Shown here one piece after another: positions 8,188-16,134 of a DNA stretch of 64,000 nucleotides. The stretch is from Conexibacter sp. CPCC 205762 (GTDB taxonomy: Bacteria > Actinomycetota > Thermoleophilia > Solirubrobacterales > Solirubrobacteraceae), in contig NZ_JAUTDN010000019.1 in assembly GCF_030646155.1 (NCBI RefSeq), forward strand, positions 34,425 to 98,424, written 5' to 3'. The position numbers and the translations under genes are program-made. The notes under the pieces are model-generated. The model was not told where the DNA came from. It saw nothing but the letters and a program-made list of their open reading frames with translations, and made no database searches. Positions within the stretch are counted from its first letter, which is position 1, and each line of letters begins with the position of its first letter.

Positions 8188-9749
8188 CCAATCCGCCGAG
8201 CATCCTCCGGCCGCTGGTCGAGGAGCTGCACGCGCGCCGCGCCAGAGCGGCCCTCGGCGGCGGCGAGGAGAAGATCGCCAGGCAGCACGAGCAGGGCAAG
8301 CTGACCGCGCGCGAGCGGCTGGCGCTCCTGATCGACGCGGGCACGTTCACGGAGCTCGGCATCAACGCCGGCATCCACTACTCGGTCCGCGGGCTGGACG
8401 GCAAGGAGGCGCCGGCCGACGGCGTCATCACCGGCTACGGCAAGGTCGACGGCCGCCTGGTCGCCGTCTGCGCCTACGACTTCACCGTGATGGCCGGCTC
8501 GATGGGGATGAGCGGTGAGATCAAGGTGACGCGCCTGCGCGAGCTGGCGCTGAGCAAGCGGATCCCGTTCGTGTGGCTGCTCGACTCGGCCGGCGCGCGG
8601 ATCCAGGAGGCGGTCGGCTCGCTGTTCGCCGGCTCCGGCCACCTCTTCCGCGAAGAGGTCGTGATGAGCGGCGTGATCCCGCAGGTCGCGGCGCTGATGG
8701 GGCCGTGCGCCGCCGGCACCGCCTACATCCCCGGCCTCGCCGACTTCGTGCCGATGGTCAAGGGCCGCGGCTCGATGGCGCTCGCCGGCCCGCACCTCGT
8801 GCGCGCGGCGGTGGGGGAGGACGTGACGCAGGAGGAGCTGGGCGGCTCGCGCGTGCACTGCCGCAAGTCGGGCGTGGGCGACCTCGAGGTCGCCGACGAC
8901 GAGGAGTGCGTCCTGCGGATCAAGCAGTACCTCTCCTACATGCCGCAGCACTGCGAGGCGCCCGTCCCGCGGCGGGAGGTCTCCGACCCGGTCGACCGGA
9001 TGGACGACGAGCTGCTCGACGTGCTGCCGGAGTCCAACCGCAAGCCGTACGACATGTACGAGGTGATCCGGCGGATCGTCGACGACGGCGAGTGGTTCGA
9101 CATGAAGCCGCAGTGGGCGAAGACGATCATCACCTGCTTCGCGCGCTTCGGCGGGCGGCCGGTCGGGATCGTCGCCAACCAGCCCAAGCAGCTCGGCGGC
9201 ATCCTCGACATCGACTCGGCCGACAAGGCCGCGCGCTTCGTCAACCTCTGCAACGCGTACGGGATCCCGCTGCTGTTCCTGCAGGACGTGCCGGGCTTCA
9301 TGGTCGGCACGAAGGTCGAGGCGGCCGGCATCATCCGCCACGGCGCGAAGATGCTCTACGCGGTCGCCAACGCGACCGTGCCGAAGATCACCGTCGTCGT
9401 CCGCAAGGCCTACGGCGCCGGCTACTACGTGATGAACGGCAAGGCCTACGAGCCGGACCTGATCGTCGCCTGGCCGAGCGCCGAGATCAGCGTGATGGGG
9501 GCCGAGGGCGCGGTCGAGATCGTGATGCGCAGAGCGGTCGAGGCGGCCGACGATCCGGCCGCCAAGAGAGCCGAGCTGGTCGCCGCCTACCGCAGAATCA
9601 TCGACGTCTACATCGCCGCCAAGAACGGCATGATCGACGACGTGATCGACCCGCGCGAGACGCGCCCGGTGATCGTCAGAGCGCTGGAGATGGCCGAGGG
9701 CAAGCGCGTCGAGCGGCCCTGGAAACGACATGGAGTGGTGCCGGTATGA
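8172..9749 (+). CDS. Acyl-CoA carboxylase beta subunit (carboxyltransferase)
   Basis: The protein has 525 residues and two crotonase-like carboxyltransferase halves. The N half has DSAGARIQEAVGSL and GPCAAGTAYIPGLADF. The C half has QDVPGFMVGTKVEAAGIIRHGAKM and RKAYGAGYYVMNGKAYEPD. It transfers carboxyl from carboxybiotin to an acyl-CoA (propionyl-, 3-methylcrotonyl- or geranyl-CoA type). The GTG start at 8172 has GGGAG upstream and overlaps the crotonase by 16 bases. An alternative GTG at 8184 would give a 4-base GTGA overlap. No biotin carboxylase or biotin carrier gene is present in this window, so the alpha subunit must be encoded elsewhere. Confidence 0.9.
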   Translation: MDRSVTNPPSILRPLVEELHARRARAALGGGEEKIARQHEQGKLTARERLALLIDAGTFTELGINAGIHYSVRGLDGKEAPADGVITGYGKVDGRLVAVCAYDFTVMAGSMGMSGEIKVTRLRELALSKRIPFVWLLDSAGARIQEAVGSLFAGSGHLFREEVVMSGVIPQVAALMGPCAAGTAYIPGLADFVPMVKGRGSMALAGPHLVRAAVGEDVTQEELGGSRVHCRKSGVGDLEVADDEECVLRIKQYLSYMPQHCEAPVPRREVSDPVDRMDDELLDVLPESNRKPYDMYEVIRRIVDDGEWFDMKPQWAKTIITCFARFGGRPVGIVANQPKQLGGILDIDSADKAARFVNLCNAYGIPLLFLQDVPGFMVGTKVEAAGIIRHGAKMLYAVANATVPKITVVVRKAYGAGYYVMNGKAYEPDLIVAWPSAEISVMGAEGAVEIVMRRAVEAADDPAAKRAELVAAYRRIIDVYIAAKNGMIDDVIDPRETRPVIVRALEMAEGKRVERPWKRHGVVPV

Positions 9750-10636
9750 GCCTCGCAGACCCCGTCATCGTCACCTGCTCGATCTCCGGCGCGATCGCCA
9801 ATCGAGACCAGTGCGCGGCGATCCCCTACACGCCGGCCGAGTACGCCGCCGAGGCGCGGCGGGCGGTCGACGAGGGCGCCTCGATGATCCACATCCACGC
9901 GCGCACGCCTGACGGCACGCCGTCGTACGAGATCGAGGACTTCCGCGCGATCACCGACGCGATCCTCGCCGAGGTCGGCGACGTCGTGGTCAACTTCTCG
10001 ACCGGCGCGCTCGGCGTCTCGTTGGAGAAGCGGATCGCCTACCTGCGCGCGCTGAAGCCCGACGTCGCGGCGCTGAACATGGGCTCGATGAACTACGCGA
10101 AGTACTCGAGGAGACGCAGAGACTTCGTCTTCCACACCGTCTTCGAGAACAGCTTCGAGTCGATCATCACGCTGCTGAAGGCGATGAACGAGGAGGGGAT
10201 CAAGCCCGAGCACGAGTGCTTCGACACCGGCCACATCGCCAACCTCGACCCGCTGATCGACATGGGGATCCTCAGACAGCCGCTGCAGATCTCGTGCGTG
10301 ATGGGCGTCACCGGCGGCATCCGCCCGAGCGCGCGCAACCTCGCGCACATGGCCGAGAACGTGCCCGGCGGACCCGACGGCGAGAACGAGTGGGGCGTGA
10401 TCGGCATCTCGCGCGACCAGTGGATGCTGATCGCGACGGCGCTGACGCTGGGCGGCAACGTCCGCGCCGGCCTGGAGGACAACTTCTACCTGCCGGACGG
10501 CACGATGGCGCGCTCCAACGGCGACCTGATCGCGCAGGCGGTGCGGATGGCGCGCGACGTCGGCCGGCGCGTGGCGACGGTCGAGGAGACGCGGGCGATG
10601 CTCGGGGTCCCCAAGCGCGAGCGGGCGACGGCATGA
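9746..10636 (+). CDS. Beta-keto acid cleavage enzyme (BKACE, DUF849)
   Basis: The protein has 296 residues and a TIM-barrel of the 3-keto-5-aminohexanoate cleavage (Kce)/BKACE family. The zinc-binding I-H-I-H-A-R motif lies near residue 47, after GASM. Core segments include VNFSTGALGVSLEKRIAYL, LNMGSMNYAKY, VMGVTGGIRPSA and AGLEDNFYLPDG. Family members react a beta-keto acid with acetyl-CoA to give acetoacetate and a new acyl-CoA. The start overlaps the preceding stop by ATGA. With the CoA-transferase that follows, this suggests a pathway ending in cleavage of a beta-keto intermediate. Substrate specificity cannot be read by eye. Confidence 0.9.
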   Translation: MSLADPVIVTCSISGAIANRDQCAAIPYTPAEYAAEARRAVDEGASMIHIHARTPDGTPSYEIEDFRAITDAILAEVGDVVVNFSTGALGVSLEKRIAYLRALKPDVAALNMGSMNYAKYSRRRRDFVFHTVFENSFESIITLLKAMNEEGIKPEHECFDTGHIANLDPLIDMGILRQPLQISCVMGVTGGIRPSARNLAHMAENVPGGPDGENEWGVIGISRDQWMLIATALTLGGNVRAGLEDNFYLPDGTMARSNGDLIAQAVRMARDVGRRVATVEETRAMLGVPKRERATA

Positions 10637-11877
10637 GCGGGCCGCTGACGGGGCTCAGAGTCCTCGACCTCTCGCGGTTGCTGCCGGGGCCGTTCTGCTC
10701 GCTGCTGCTGGCCGACCTCGGCGCCGACGTGCTGAAGGTCGAGGACACCGGCATGGGCGACTACGTGCGCTGGTCGCCGCCGTACGTCGAGGGCGTCGAG
10801 GACTCCGCCAGATCTGCGCTCTTCCTCGCGCTCAACCGCAACAAGCGCTCGCTCCGGCTCGACCTCAAGTCCGACGAGGGTAAGGCGGTGCTGCTGCGGC
10901 TCGTGCGCGAATACGACGTGCTGCTGGAGTCGTTCCGCCCCGGCGTGCTCGACCGCCTCGGCGTCGGCTACGAACGGCTCAAGCAGGAGAATCCGGGGAT
11001 CGTGTACTGCGCCATCAGCGGCTACGGGCAGGACGGTCCGTACCGGGATCGCGCCGGCCACGACATGAACTACCTCGGCCTCGGCGGGATGCTGGCGCTG
11101 ACCGGCGCGGCCGGCGGCCCGCCGGTCCAGAACGCCGGCCAGGTCGCCGACGTCGGCGGCGGCGCGCTGATGGCGGCGGTCGGGATCCTCGCCGCGCTGC
11201 GCGAGCGCGAGCAGTCGGGTGAGGGCCAGCTCGTCGACGTCTCGATGACCGACGGCGCGCTGTCGTGGCTGGCGATGCTCGCCGCTCAGCAGCTCAACGA
11301 CCCGGCCGGCAGACCGCTGCGCCGCGGCGAGCTGCCGTTGAGCGGCTCGCTGCTCTGCTACCGCCCGTACGCCTGCGCCGACGGCTGGGTGACGCTCGGC
11401 GCGCTGGAGCCGAAATTCTGGCTGGCATGGTGCCGCGGCGTCGGTCGCGAGGACCTCGTCGAGCGCCAGTTCGATCCGCCCGGCAGCGAGGCGCACGCGC
11501 AGGTCGAGGCGATCTTCGCCGCCCGCACGCGCGACCAGTGGGGCGAGTTCGCGGCCGCGCACGACTGCTGCATGGAGCCGCTGCTGGAGCTGGACGAGGC
11601 GCTCGAATCCGATCTGGTGCGCGCGCGTGAGATGGTGGTCGAGCTGGACCAGCCGGGCGCGACCGAGCCGGTCCGCCTGCTGGGGCTGCCGATCAAGCTC
11701 AGCCGCACGCCGGGCGACCCGGCGCGCGCGCCGGGCCCGGCGCTCGGCGGCGACACCGACGCGGTGCTGGAGGCGGCCGGCTACGGCGCCGAGGAGATCG
11801 CGGCGCTGAAGCAGGCCGGCGTGGTCGCGGGCCCGCCCGTCTCGTCGAGCGGCGCACAGGGGTCGTTCCTTGGCTGA
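10633..11877 (+). CDS. CaiB/BaiF family (type III) CoA-transferase
   Basis: This type III CoA-transferase has 414 residues. The N-terminal LRVLDLSRLLPGPFCSLLLADLGADVLKVE is diagnostic. NRNKRSLRLDLKS and GHDMNYLGLGG follow; the latter carries the aspartate expected to form the acyl anhydride intermediate. Such enzymes activate carboxylic acids to CoA esters using another acyl-CoA as donor. The start is the ATG at 10633, which overlaps the BKACE stop by four bases. Its place in the operon suggests that it activates the pathway substrate or recycles CoA from a product. Confidence 0.92.
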   Translation: MSGPLTGLRVLDLSRLLPGPFCSLLLADLGADVLKVEDTGMGDYVRWSPPYVEGVEDSARSALFLALNRNKRSLRLDLKSDEGKAVLLRLVREYDVLLESFRPGVLDRLGVGYERLKQENPGIVYCAISGYGQDGPYRDRAGHDMNYLGLGGMLALTGAAGGPPVQNAGQVADVGGGALMAAVGILAALREREQSGEGQLVDVSMTDGALSWLAMLAAQQLNDPAGRPLRRGELPLSGSLLCYRPYACADGWVTLGALEPKFWLAWCRGVGREDLVERQFDPPGSEAHAQVEAIFAARTRDQWGEFAAAHDCCMEPLLELDEALESDLVRAREMVVELDQPGATEPVRLLGLPIKLSRTPGDPARAPGPALGGDTDAVLEAAGYGAEEIAALKQAGVVAGPPVSSSGAQGSFLG

Positions 11878-12634
11878 GGCGGCGCCCAGCCCGCGCGAGC
11901 CCGCCGCGCCCGGCTCCCCTCGCGAGGAGGGGCTGCTGAAGATGTCGCAGCTGGCCGAGCGCTCCGGCGTCTCGGCCGGCACGATCAAGCACTACCTGCG
12001 CGAGGGGCTGCTCGGCGACCAGGAGGGCGTCGTGCGCACGAGCCGCAACATGGCCTACTACCCGCCCGACTTCGTCGATCGGATCAGGCTGATCAAGCGG
12101 CTGCAGGAAGAGCGCTTCATGCCGCTGAGAGTGATCCGCGACGCGCTGCGCGACGATCCCGAGCGGCTGGAGGCGCTGGTCGAGCTGGAGGACCGCATCC
12201 TCGAGCGCGCGGTCGCGGCCGGCGATCGCACGCGCACCTCGCGCAGCGCGGTGCAGGAGCGCTACGACGTGCCGCGCAACGTGCTGGCGCGGATGGAGCA
12301 GATCGGCGTGCTGACGCCGACCGGCCGCGGCTACGACGCCGACGACGTGCAGATCATCGAGGCGATCTCGCGCTTCCGCGCCGGCGGCTTCGAGGAGGCG
12401 ATCGGCTTCACCGTCTACGACACGATCCGCTACCGCGAGGCGCTCCAGCCGCTGGTCGAGGAGGAGGTCGGCACGCTGCTGCACCGCCTCGCCGCCCGCG
12501 TCGACCCCGACCGCGCCGTCGAGATCGTCCAATCCGGCACCGAGCCGCTGCGCGAGCTGATCGGCGCGATCCACTCGAAGCTGCTGATCGAGGAGCTGCA
12601 GCGCCAGCGCGACGATCGCCGCCGCGAGCCGTGA
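11870..12634 (+). CDS. MerR family transcriptional regulator
   Basis: The protein has 254 residues. The MerR winged helix begins at about residue 24 (LKMSQLAERSGVSAGTIKHYLREGLL) and continues with FVDRIRLIKRLQEERFMPLRVIRDAL. A second DNA-binding-like stretch appears at about 125-150 (YDVPRNVLARMEQIGVLTPTGRGYDADDV), so the helix-turn-helix seems duplicated. The rest is helical and Arg-rich. The TTG start overlaps the CoA-transferase by 8 bases, so the gene ends the catabolic operon and is a natural candidate to regulate it. Whether it binds the palindromes at 6614 and 7370 is untested. Confidence 0.85.
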   Translation: MAEAAPSPREPAAPGSPREEGLLKMSQLAERSGVSAGTIKHYLREGLLGDQEGVVRTSRNMAYYPPDFVDRIRLIKRLQEERFMPLRVIRDALRDDPERLEALVELEDRILERAVAAGDRTRTSRSAVQERYDVPRNVLARMEQIGVLTPTGRGYDADDVQIIEAISRFRAGGFEEAIGFTVYDTIRYREALQPLVEEEVGTLLHRLAARVDPDRAVEIVQSGTEPLRELIGAIHSKLLIEELQRQRDDRRREP

Positions 12635-12635
12635 C

Positions 12636-13628
12636 TCACCAGCGGGCGGTGTGCCGCTCCATCACGCCGTAGCCGCTGGCGAGTCGGGCGCCGCCTGGGA
12701 GGGTGCCGTCGAAGGTGCCGAACGGCTGGCGGTAGGAGCTGCGCACGAGCAGCAGGTTCTCGTTGCGCTCGCGCGTCGCCTCGGCGGCGAAGCGGAGGTC
12801 GCCGCCGTCGCCGGTCGTGACGGCGGAGAGGTCGTCGGCGAAGCGCGCCGGCGCCGCCTCCTGCGGGACGCCGTCGAGCCAGACGGTGCGCTCGCTGGCG
12901 TGCGCGGGGTCGTTGATCCCCTCGACCAGGTTCCAGGCGGCGGCGCGGCCGTCGGCGGTCGTGCCGACCCCGGCCGACCAGCGCCAGGCGGTGCTGCGGG
13001 CGTGGTAGCCGGCGCTGTCGTCGACGACGGCGCAGGCGTCGAGCGCGTGCGCGACGCCGTCGAGCACGACGGTGCCGTGCGCGCGCACGCCGCCCTGCTT
13101 GCGCGTCCAGGCATAGGCGGCGCCGTGCGGGCAGATCGTCTCGACGCCGTCGACCTCGTCGAGCAGCAGGTCGATCGCGACGCCGTCGTCGTCGACGCGC
13201 ACGACGCCGGGCCGGTCGAGCCCGAGCGTGACGCCGCCCTTCGAGAGCCGCGTGCGCTCGCGCAGCCGGCCCTCGCAGGCGCGGCTCCAGACGGCCCAGA
13301 ACGACTGGTGCGCGAGCCCGACCCGCACCGCCCCGACGCACAGCATCAGCTGCTCGCCGAAGACGCCGACGTAGCGCCACTGCTTCAGCGGCCGCGTCCC
13401 GCGCAGCGGCGCCATCCGCGCCGGCGGCAGCGCCAGCGCGTCCAGCGGCGCCGGCCGCATCGCGCCGTAGCGGCCGCGGTAGGGGCCGAACGGGCCTGGG
13501 GGCAGCAGCACGCCCGCTGTCGCGTCGCGCGCCGTGTCAGGCGCGCCGGCGCTCGCGTCGCCCGCGGACGTCGCCGGTTCGGAGATCCCGCCCGGAACGA
13601 CTTCTGGATCGTCGGTCGATGACGCCAT
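12636..13628 (-). CDS. DUF2804-like protein
   Basis: The protein has 330 residues and no signal peptide. After a low-complexity N-terminal tail of about 50 residues it shows a conserved beta-rich body with LKQWRYVGVFGEQLMLCVGAVRVG, KGGVTLGLDRPG, and the C-terminal YRQPFGTFDGTLPGG...GYGVMERHTARW. This resembles the DUF2804 family, thought to have a lipocalin-like or AttH-like barrel; no activity is known. It is convergent with the MerR gene (1 base apart) and divergent from a TetR gene. The perfect TetR-type palindrome at 13656 lies 28 bases upstream, so the two are probably co-regulated. Confidence 0.7.
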   Translation of the reverse strand: MASSTDDPEVVPGGISEPATSAGDASAGAPDTARDATAGVLLPPGPFGPYRGRYGAMRPAPLDALALPPARMAPLRGTRPLKQWRYVGVFGEQLMLCVGAVRVGLAHQSFWAVWSRACEGRLRERTRLSKGGVTLGLDRPGVVRVDDDGVAIDLLLDEVDGVETICPHGAAYAWTRKQGGVRAHGTVVLDGVAHALDACAVVDDSAGYHARSTAWRWSAGVGTTADGRAAAWNLVEGINDPAHASERTVWLDGVPQEAAPARFADDLSAVTTGDGGDLRFAAEATRERNENLLLVRSSYRQPFGTFDGTLPGGARLASGYGVMERHTARW

Positions 13629-13655
13629 GCGGCTGCGGTATCCTCATCTCTCCGG

Positions 13656-13675
13656 GATTGACTGACCAGTCAATC
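13656..13675. promoter_or_regulatory. TetR-type operator palindrome
   Basis: GATTGACTG and CAGTCAATC form perfect 9-base arms around an AC spacer. The site lies between the DUF2804-like gene (start 13628, minus) and the TetR gene (start 13789, plus). TTGACTGACCAGTCAA-type palindromes are common TetR operators, so autorepression by the adjacent regulator with co-repression of the divergent gene is likely. Confidence 0.75.
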
Positions 13676-13702
13676 TGTTCCGTCTTGGAGGATCACCACA
13701 CC

Positions 13703-13789
13703 GTGCGCGCCGCGGCGATCCAGCTGAACTCTACTGACGATCGCGACCGCAGCCCCGCAGTCGCGGGCTCGTGCGAGGCGGGCGTCTGA
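13703..13789 (+). CDS. 28-residue leader ORF with nitrilase-like N-terminus
   Basis: GTG 13703 follows a good ribosome binding site (GGAGG at 13687-13691) and encodes 28 residues beginning VRAAAIQLNSTDDRDR. This looks like the first strand of carbon-nitrogen hydrolases (nitrilase superfamily, typically M-R-x-A-A-x-Q-L-N-S-T). After that the frame diverges and stops in TGATG, overlapping the TetR start. It is either a remnant of a truncated nitrilase gene whose promoter and start region now drive the regulator, or a coupling leader peptide. Coding is not proven. Confidence 0.4.
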   Translation: MRAAAIQLNSTDDRDRSPAVAGSCEAGV

Positions 13790-14403
13790 TGGCCCGCGCC
13801 CAGCCGGCCGTCGACAAGCGGCGCCTGATCCTCGACGCGGCCGTGCGCGTCTTCGCGCGCCAGGGCTTCCACACCTGCCGCGTCTCCGACATCGCCGACG
13901 AGGCGAGAGTCGCCTACGGCCTCGTCTACCACTACTTCAAGAGCAAGGACGAGATCCTCGACACGCTCTTCCTCGAGCGCTGGGACGTGCTCCTGAGGGC
14001 GATCGCGGAGGTCGACACGCAGGAGATCCCGGCGAGGCAGAAGCTCTACGCGATAGCGGGCTTCATCGTCGACTCCTACCGCCACGACCCCGACCTGATG
14101 AAGGTCATCATCGTCGAGGTGACGCGCGCCGCCAACACCTTCGGCCGTACGCACCTGCCGCAGATCCGCCAGGCGTACGAGCAGATCGCGGCGATCGTCG
14201 ACCGCGCTCAGAGAGACGGCAGCTTCCGCGACACGGTCACTCCGGACTTCGCCGCGTTGGCCTTCTATGGCGCCGTCGAGCAGGTTCTGACAGGCTGGAT
14301 CTTCTCGTTGCTGCCGGTCGGTGATCGGGAATACGAGGATGCCAAGACCCTCATCGTCGAAACGATCTGCGGTGGCCTGGAACGCGTCGAGGGTGCGCAG
14401 TAG
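13789..14403 (+). CDS. TetR/AcrR family transcriptional regulator
   Basis: The protein has 204 residues. The N-terminal TetR helix-turn-helix covers residues 10-56 (RLILDAAVRVFARQGFHTCR, DIADEARVAYGLVYHYFKSK). A ligand-binding helical domain follows with YRHDPDLMKVIIVEVTRAAN and FAALAFYGAVEQVLTGWIF, similar to regulators of fatty-acid or CoA-ester metabolism (FadR/KstR-like). ATG 13789 is preferred over the in-frame GTG at 13771; it lies in TGATG, coupled to a 28-residue leader ORF. The operator at 13656-13675 suggests autoregulation. Confidence 0.9.
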   Translation: MARAQPAVDKRRLILDAAVRVFARQGFHTCRVSDIADEARVAYGLVYHYFKSKDEILDTLFLERWDVLLRAIAEVDTQEIPARQKLYAIAGFIVDSYRHDPDLMKVIIVEVTRAANTFGRTHLPQIRQAYEQIAAIVDRAQRDGSFRDTVTPDFAALAFYGAVEQVLTGWIFSLLPVGDREYEDAKTLIVETICGGLERVEGAQ

Positions 14404-14423
14404 CCGCCGGGAGAGCTGATTGA

Positions 14424-14573
14424 ATGCCCGAACTGATGAAGGAAAGCGATCTCGTCAAGCGACTGATCTGGTCCGGCCTGCTGGCCGGCATCGGCGCGCT
14501 CGCCAGCATCGCGACCCAGCGGCTCGCGACGTTCGTCTGGCTGCGCGCCTTCGGCGAGGAGCCGCCGGAGTGA
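14424..14573 (+). CDS. Small membrane protein, DUF4235-like
   Basis: This predicted protein has 49 residues, with a charged start (MPELMKESDLVKR), one membrane segment (LIWSGLLAGIGALASIATQRLA) and a TFVWLRAFGEEPPE tail. The Trp and G-E-x-P-P ending recalls DUF4235 proteins, which often stand beside holin-like and DUF3618 genes in actinobacteria. It begins 20 bases after the TetR stop, with GGGAG upstream. Its stop overlaps the next start, so it is the first gene of a four-gene membrane cassette. The function is unknown. Confidence 0.6.
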   Translation: MPELMKESDLVKRLIWSGLLAGIGALASIATQRLATFVWLRAFGEEPPE

Positions 14574-14797
14574 GCGCAAGCGACCCCGGCGTGCCGCTCG
14601 GCGGCGCGCGCGAGGAGGCTGCGGCTGACGCCGAGCCGACCGTGAGCGTGCCGCTCGGCGCGCCCGCCGGCCCCGCTGCCGCCGCGCAGCCCCTCGCCAT
14701 CCCTGGCCTGCCCCTCGACAGACCCGAGCTGCACATCGGCGCCGCCTTCGTCGGCGGCCTCGTGCTCGCGCGGGTCCTCAAGCGCCTTGCCGGCTGA
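14570..14797 (+). CDS. Small Ala/Pro-rich protein with C-terminal membrane segment
   Basis: This 75-residue frame starts at a GTG that overlaps the previous stop by four bases (GTGA) and runs into the holin-like gene by 11 bases. The first 50 residues are Pro/Ala/Glu-rich and probably disordered. The end (LHIGAAFVGGLVLARVLKRLAG) is a short amphipathic or membrane helix. I do not recognise a family. Tight overlaps on both sides support it as a real member of the cassette. Confidence 0.55.
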   Translation: MSASDPGVPLGGAREEAAADAEPTVSVPLGAPAGPAAAAQPLAIPGLPLDRPELHIGAAFVGGLVLARVLKRLAG

Positions 14798-15224
14798 AGA
14801 TCCGACACCCAAGAACATCGCGCAGGCGATCACCGAGGTCTCCGAGAAGGCCTCGCTGCTGGTGCGCGAGGAGATCGAGCTGGCGAAGGCCGAGATCAGC
14901 GCCAGAGTGACGAAGCTCGTCAAGGGCGCGATCGTCGGGATCGCCGCCGGCATCTTCATCGTCGTCGGCCTGCTCTACCTCATAGAGTCGGCCGCCTGGG
15001 GCATCTGGGATCTCAGCGGCTGGGGCGACAACTACTGGTTCGGCTTCCTCGTCGTCGCGCTGCTGCTGTTCCTGCTCGGCGGTCTCGCCGGCGCGCTCGC
15101 CTACAAGGCGGTCAAGGCCGGTTCGCCGCCGTCGCCTGAGATGGCGATCGAAGAGGCGAAGAAGATCAAGGAGACGGTGCAGTCGTCAGGTGACGACACC
15201 CCGTCCGTCAGAGGGGTGTCCTGA
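14787..15224 (+). CDS. Phage-holin-family (DUF1469-like) membrane protein
   Basis: The protein has 145 residues. An amphipathic N-terminal helix (AQAITEVSEKASLLVREEIELAKAEISARVTKLVKG) precedes two transmembrane helices (IVGIAAGIFIVVGLLYLI and FGFLVVALLLFLLGGLAGAL) joined by a Trp-rich turn, then a charged tail. This is the actinobacterial putative holin/superfamily III layout, found in non-phage envelope loci as well. The TTG start overlaps the preceding gene. No lysin or phage gene is nearby, so an envelope-organising role is more likely than lysis. Confidence 0.8.
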   Translation: MPAEDPTPKNIAQAITEVSEKASLLVREEIELAKAEISARVTKLVKGAIVGIAAGIFIVVGLLYLIESAAWGIWDLSGWGDNYWFGFLVVALLLFLLGGLAGALAYKAVKAGSPPSPEMAIEEAKKIKETVQSSGDDTPSVRGVS

Positions 15225-15478
15225 TGGCCGCGCGCACGCCGGAAGAGATCCGCGCCTCGATCGAGGCCAACCGCAAGGACCTCGGCGCCTCGCTGGAGCT
15301 GCTGCGAGGTCACGTCGAGGAGCTGACCGACTGGCGCAAGCAGCTGGCCGGCAAGCAGACGGAGGCGATCATCGCCGCGGCCGCCGTCGGCTTCGTGCTC
15401 GGCGGCGGGATCGCCGCCGTCAGCGGCATCGTCACGCTGCGGCGGGTTCGCAACCGTCGCAAGCGCCGCCGCTGGTAG
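15224..15478 (+). CDS. DUF3618 family protein
   Basis: The protein has 84 residues and begins AARTPEEIRASIEANRKDLGASLELLRGHVEEL, the signature DUF3618 helix (R-T-P-E-E-I-R-x-x-I-E-x-x-R). A membrane helix (AIIAAAAVGFVLGGGIAAVSGI) and a very basic tail follow. The start shares one base with the preceding stop (TGATG). DUF3618 proteins regularly accompany holin-like membrane proteins in actinobacteria; their role is unknown but membrane-associated. Confidence 0.85.
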   Translation: MAARTPEEIRASIEANRKDLGASLELLRGHVEELTDWRKQLAGKQTEAIIAAAAVGFVLGGGIAAVSGIVTLRRVRNRRKRRRW

Positions 15479-15645
15479 CGAGTAGCACGCCAACGGCGGC
15501 GCCCGAGCGCGCCGCCGTCATGCGTTGCTCAAGCTGTCATGAAGGGCTTGCGCCGCCGCGAGGCGTGGCGCTTGCTCGGCGCCGCCGTCGCCGAGGCTGA
15601 GCGCCCCATTCGCCGACGACGGCGGCTGCCGAGGTGGTGTCGCGC

Positions 15646-15909
15646 TCAGCGGATCGCGGCGCGCACGCCCGGCGGCACCGACTGATGCTCGGCGACGGCG
15701 GCTGCACGCTGCGAGCCGCGCACGAAGCGCGTGCGGGCGCGCGCGCTGCGCACCTCTGGGATCTCGTTCGCGAGCGAAGCGCGCGCCGTCAGGCGCAGGC
15801 TGCGATCGCAGTTGTCGGCTCGGCCGGCCGCGGCCGCGACGGCCACGACGAGCGCCGAGACGGCGATCCAGACAAGTCCGACGATCCCGATGAGCTGGAA
15901 CAAAGCCAT
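15646..15909 (-). CDS. Small single-pass membrane protein
   Basis: The predicted protein has 87 residues and begins MALFQLIGIVGLVWIAVSALVVAVAAAAGRADNCDRSLR: an N-terminal signal anchor, then a basic Ala/Arg-rich cytoplasmic tail. GGGAGACCGGGGA precedes ATG 15909. A longer start at 15954 is possible but has a poorer ribosome binding site. No family is recognised. It is convergent with the DUF3618 gene. Upstream, at 16008-16045, CAAACCT and AGGTTTG form an inverted repeat of unknown role. Confidence 0.55.
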   Translation of the reverse strand: MALFQLIGIVGLVWIAVSALVVAVAAAAGRADNCDRSLRLTARASLANEIPEVRSARARTRFVRGSQRAAAVAEHQSVPPGVRAAIR

Positions 15910-16134
15910 TCCCCGGTCTCCCTGTGTCTCCGGTTCTCCCGACAGACGTGCCATGGCACCCCTGCCGGGACGCCTGTACGGACTCCCACGATCATCACTC
16001 CCCGATTCAAACCTTTGAGAAACGCAGAGGTTCCGCATAGGTTTGCGCAAGGTCTGGTTCGCGCAGCCGGAAGCTGGTGCAATCGCTCGGACAGCGGCGT
16101 TTCGACGCGCCGGAGGCGGGTAACCGCTGCGGCT

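Noticed and set aside
14424..15478. Prophage remnant suggested by the holin-family gene
   Set aside because: No integrase, capsid, tail or lysin gene nearby; the cassette with DUF3618 is a common chromosomal membrane locus in actinobacteria.
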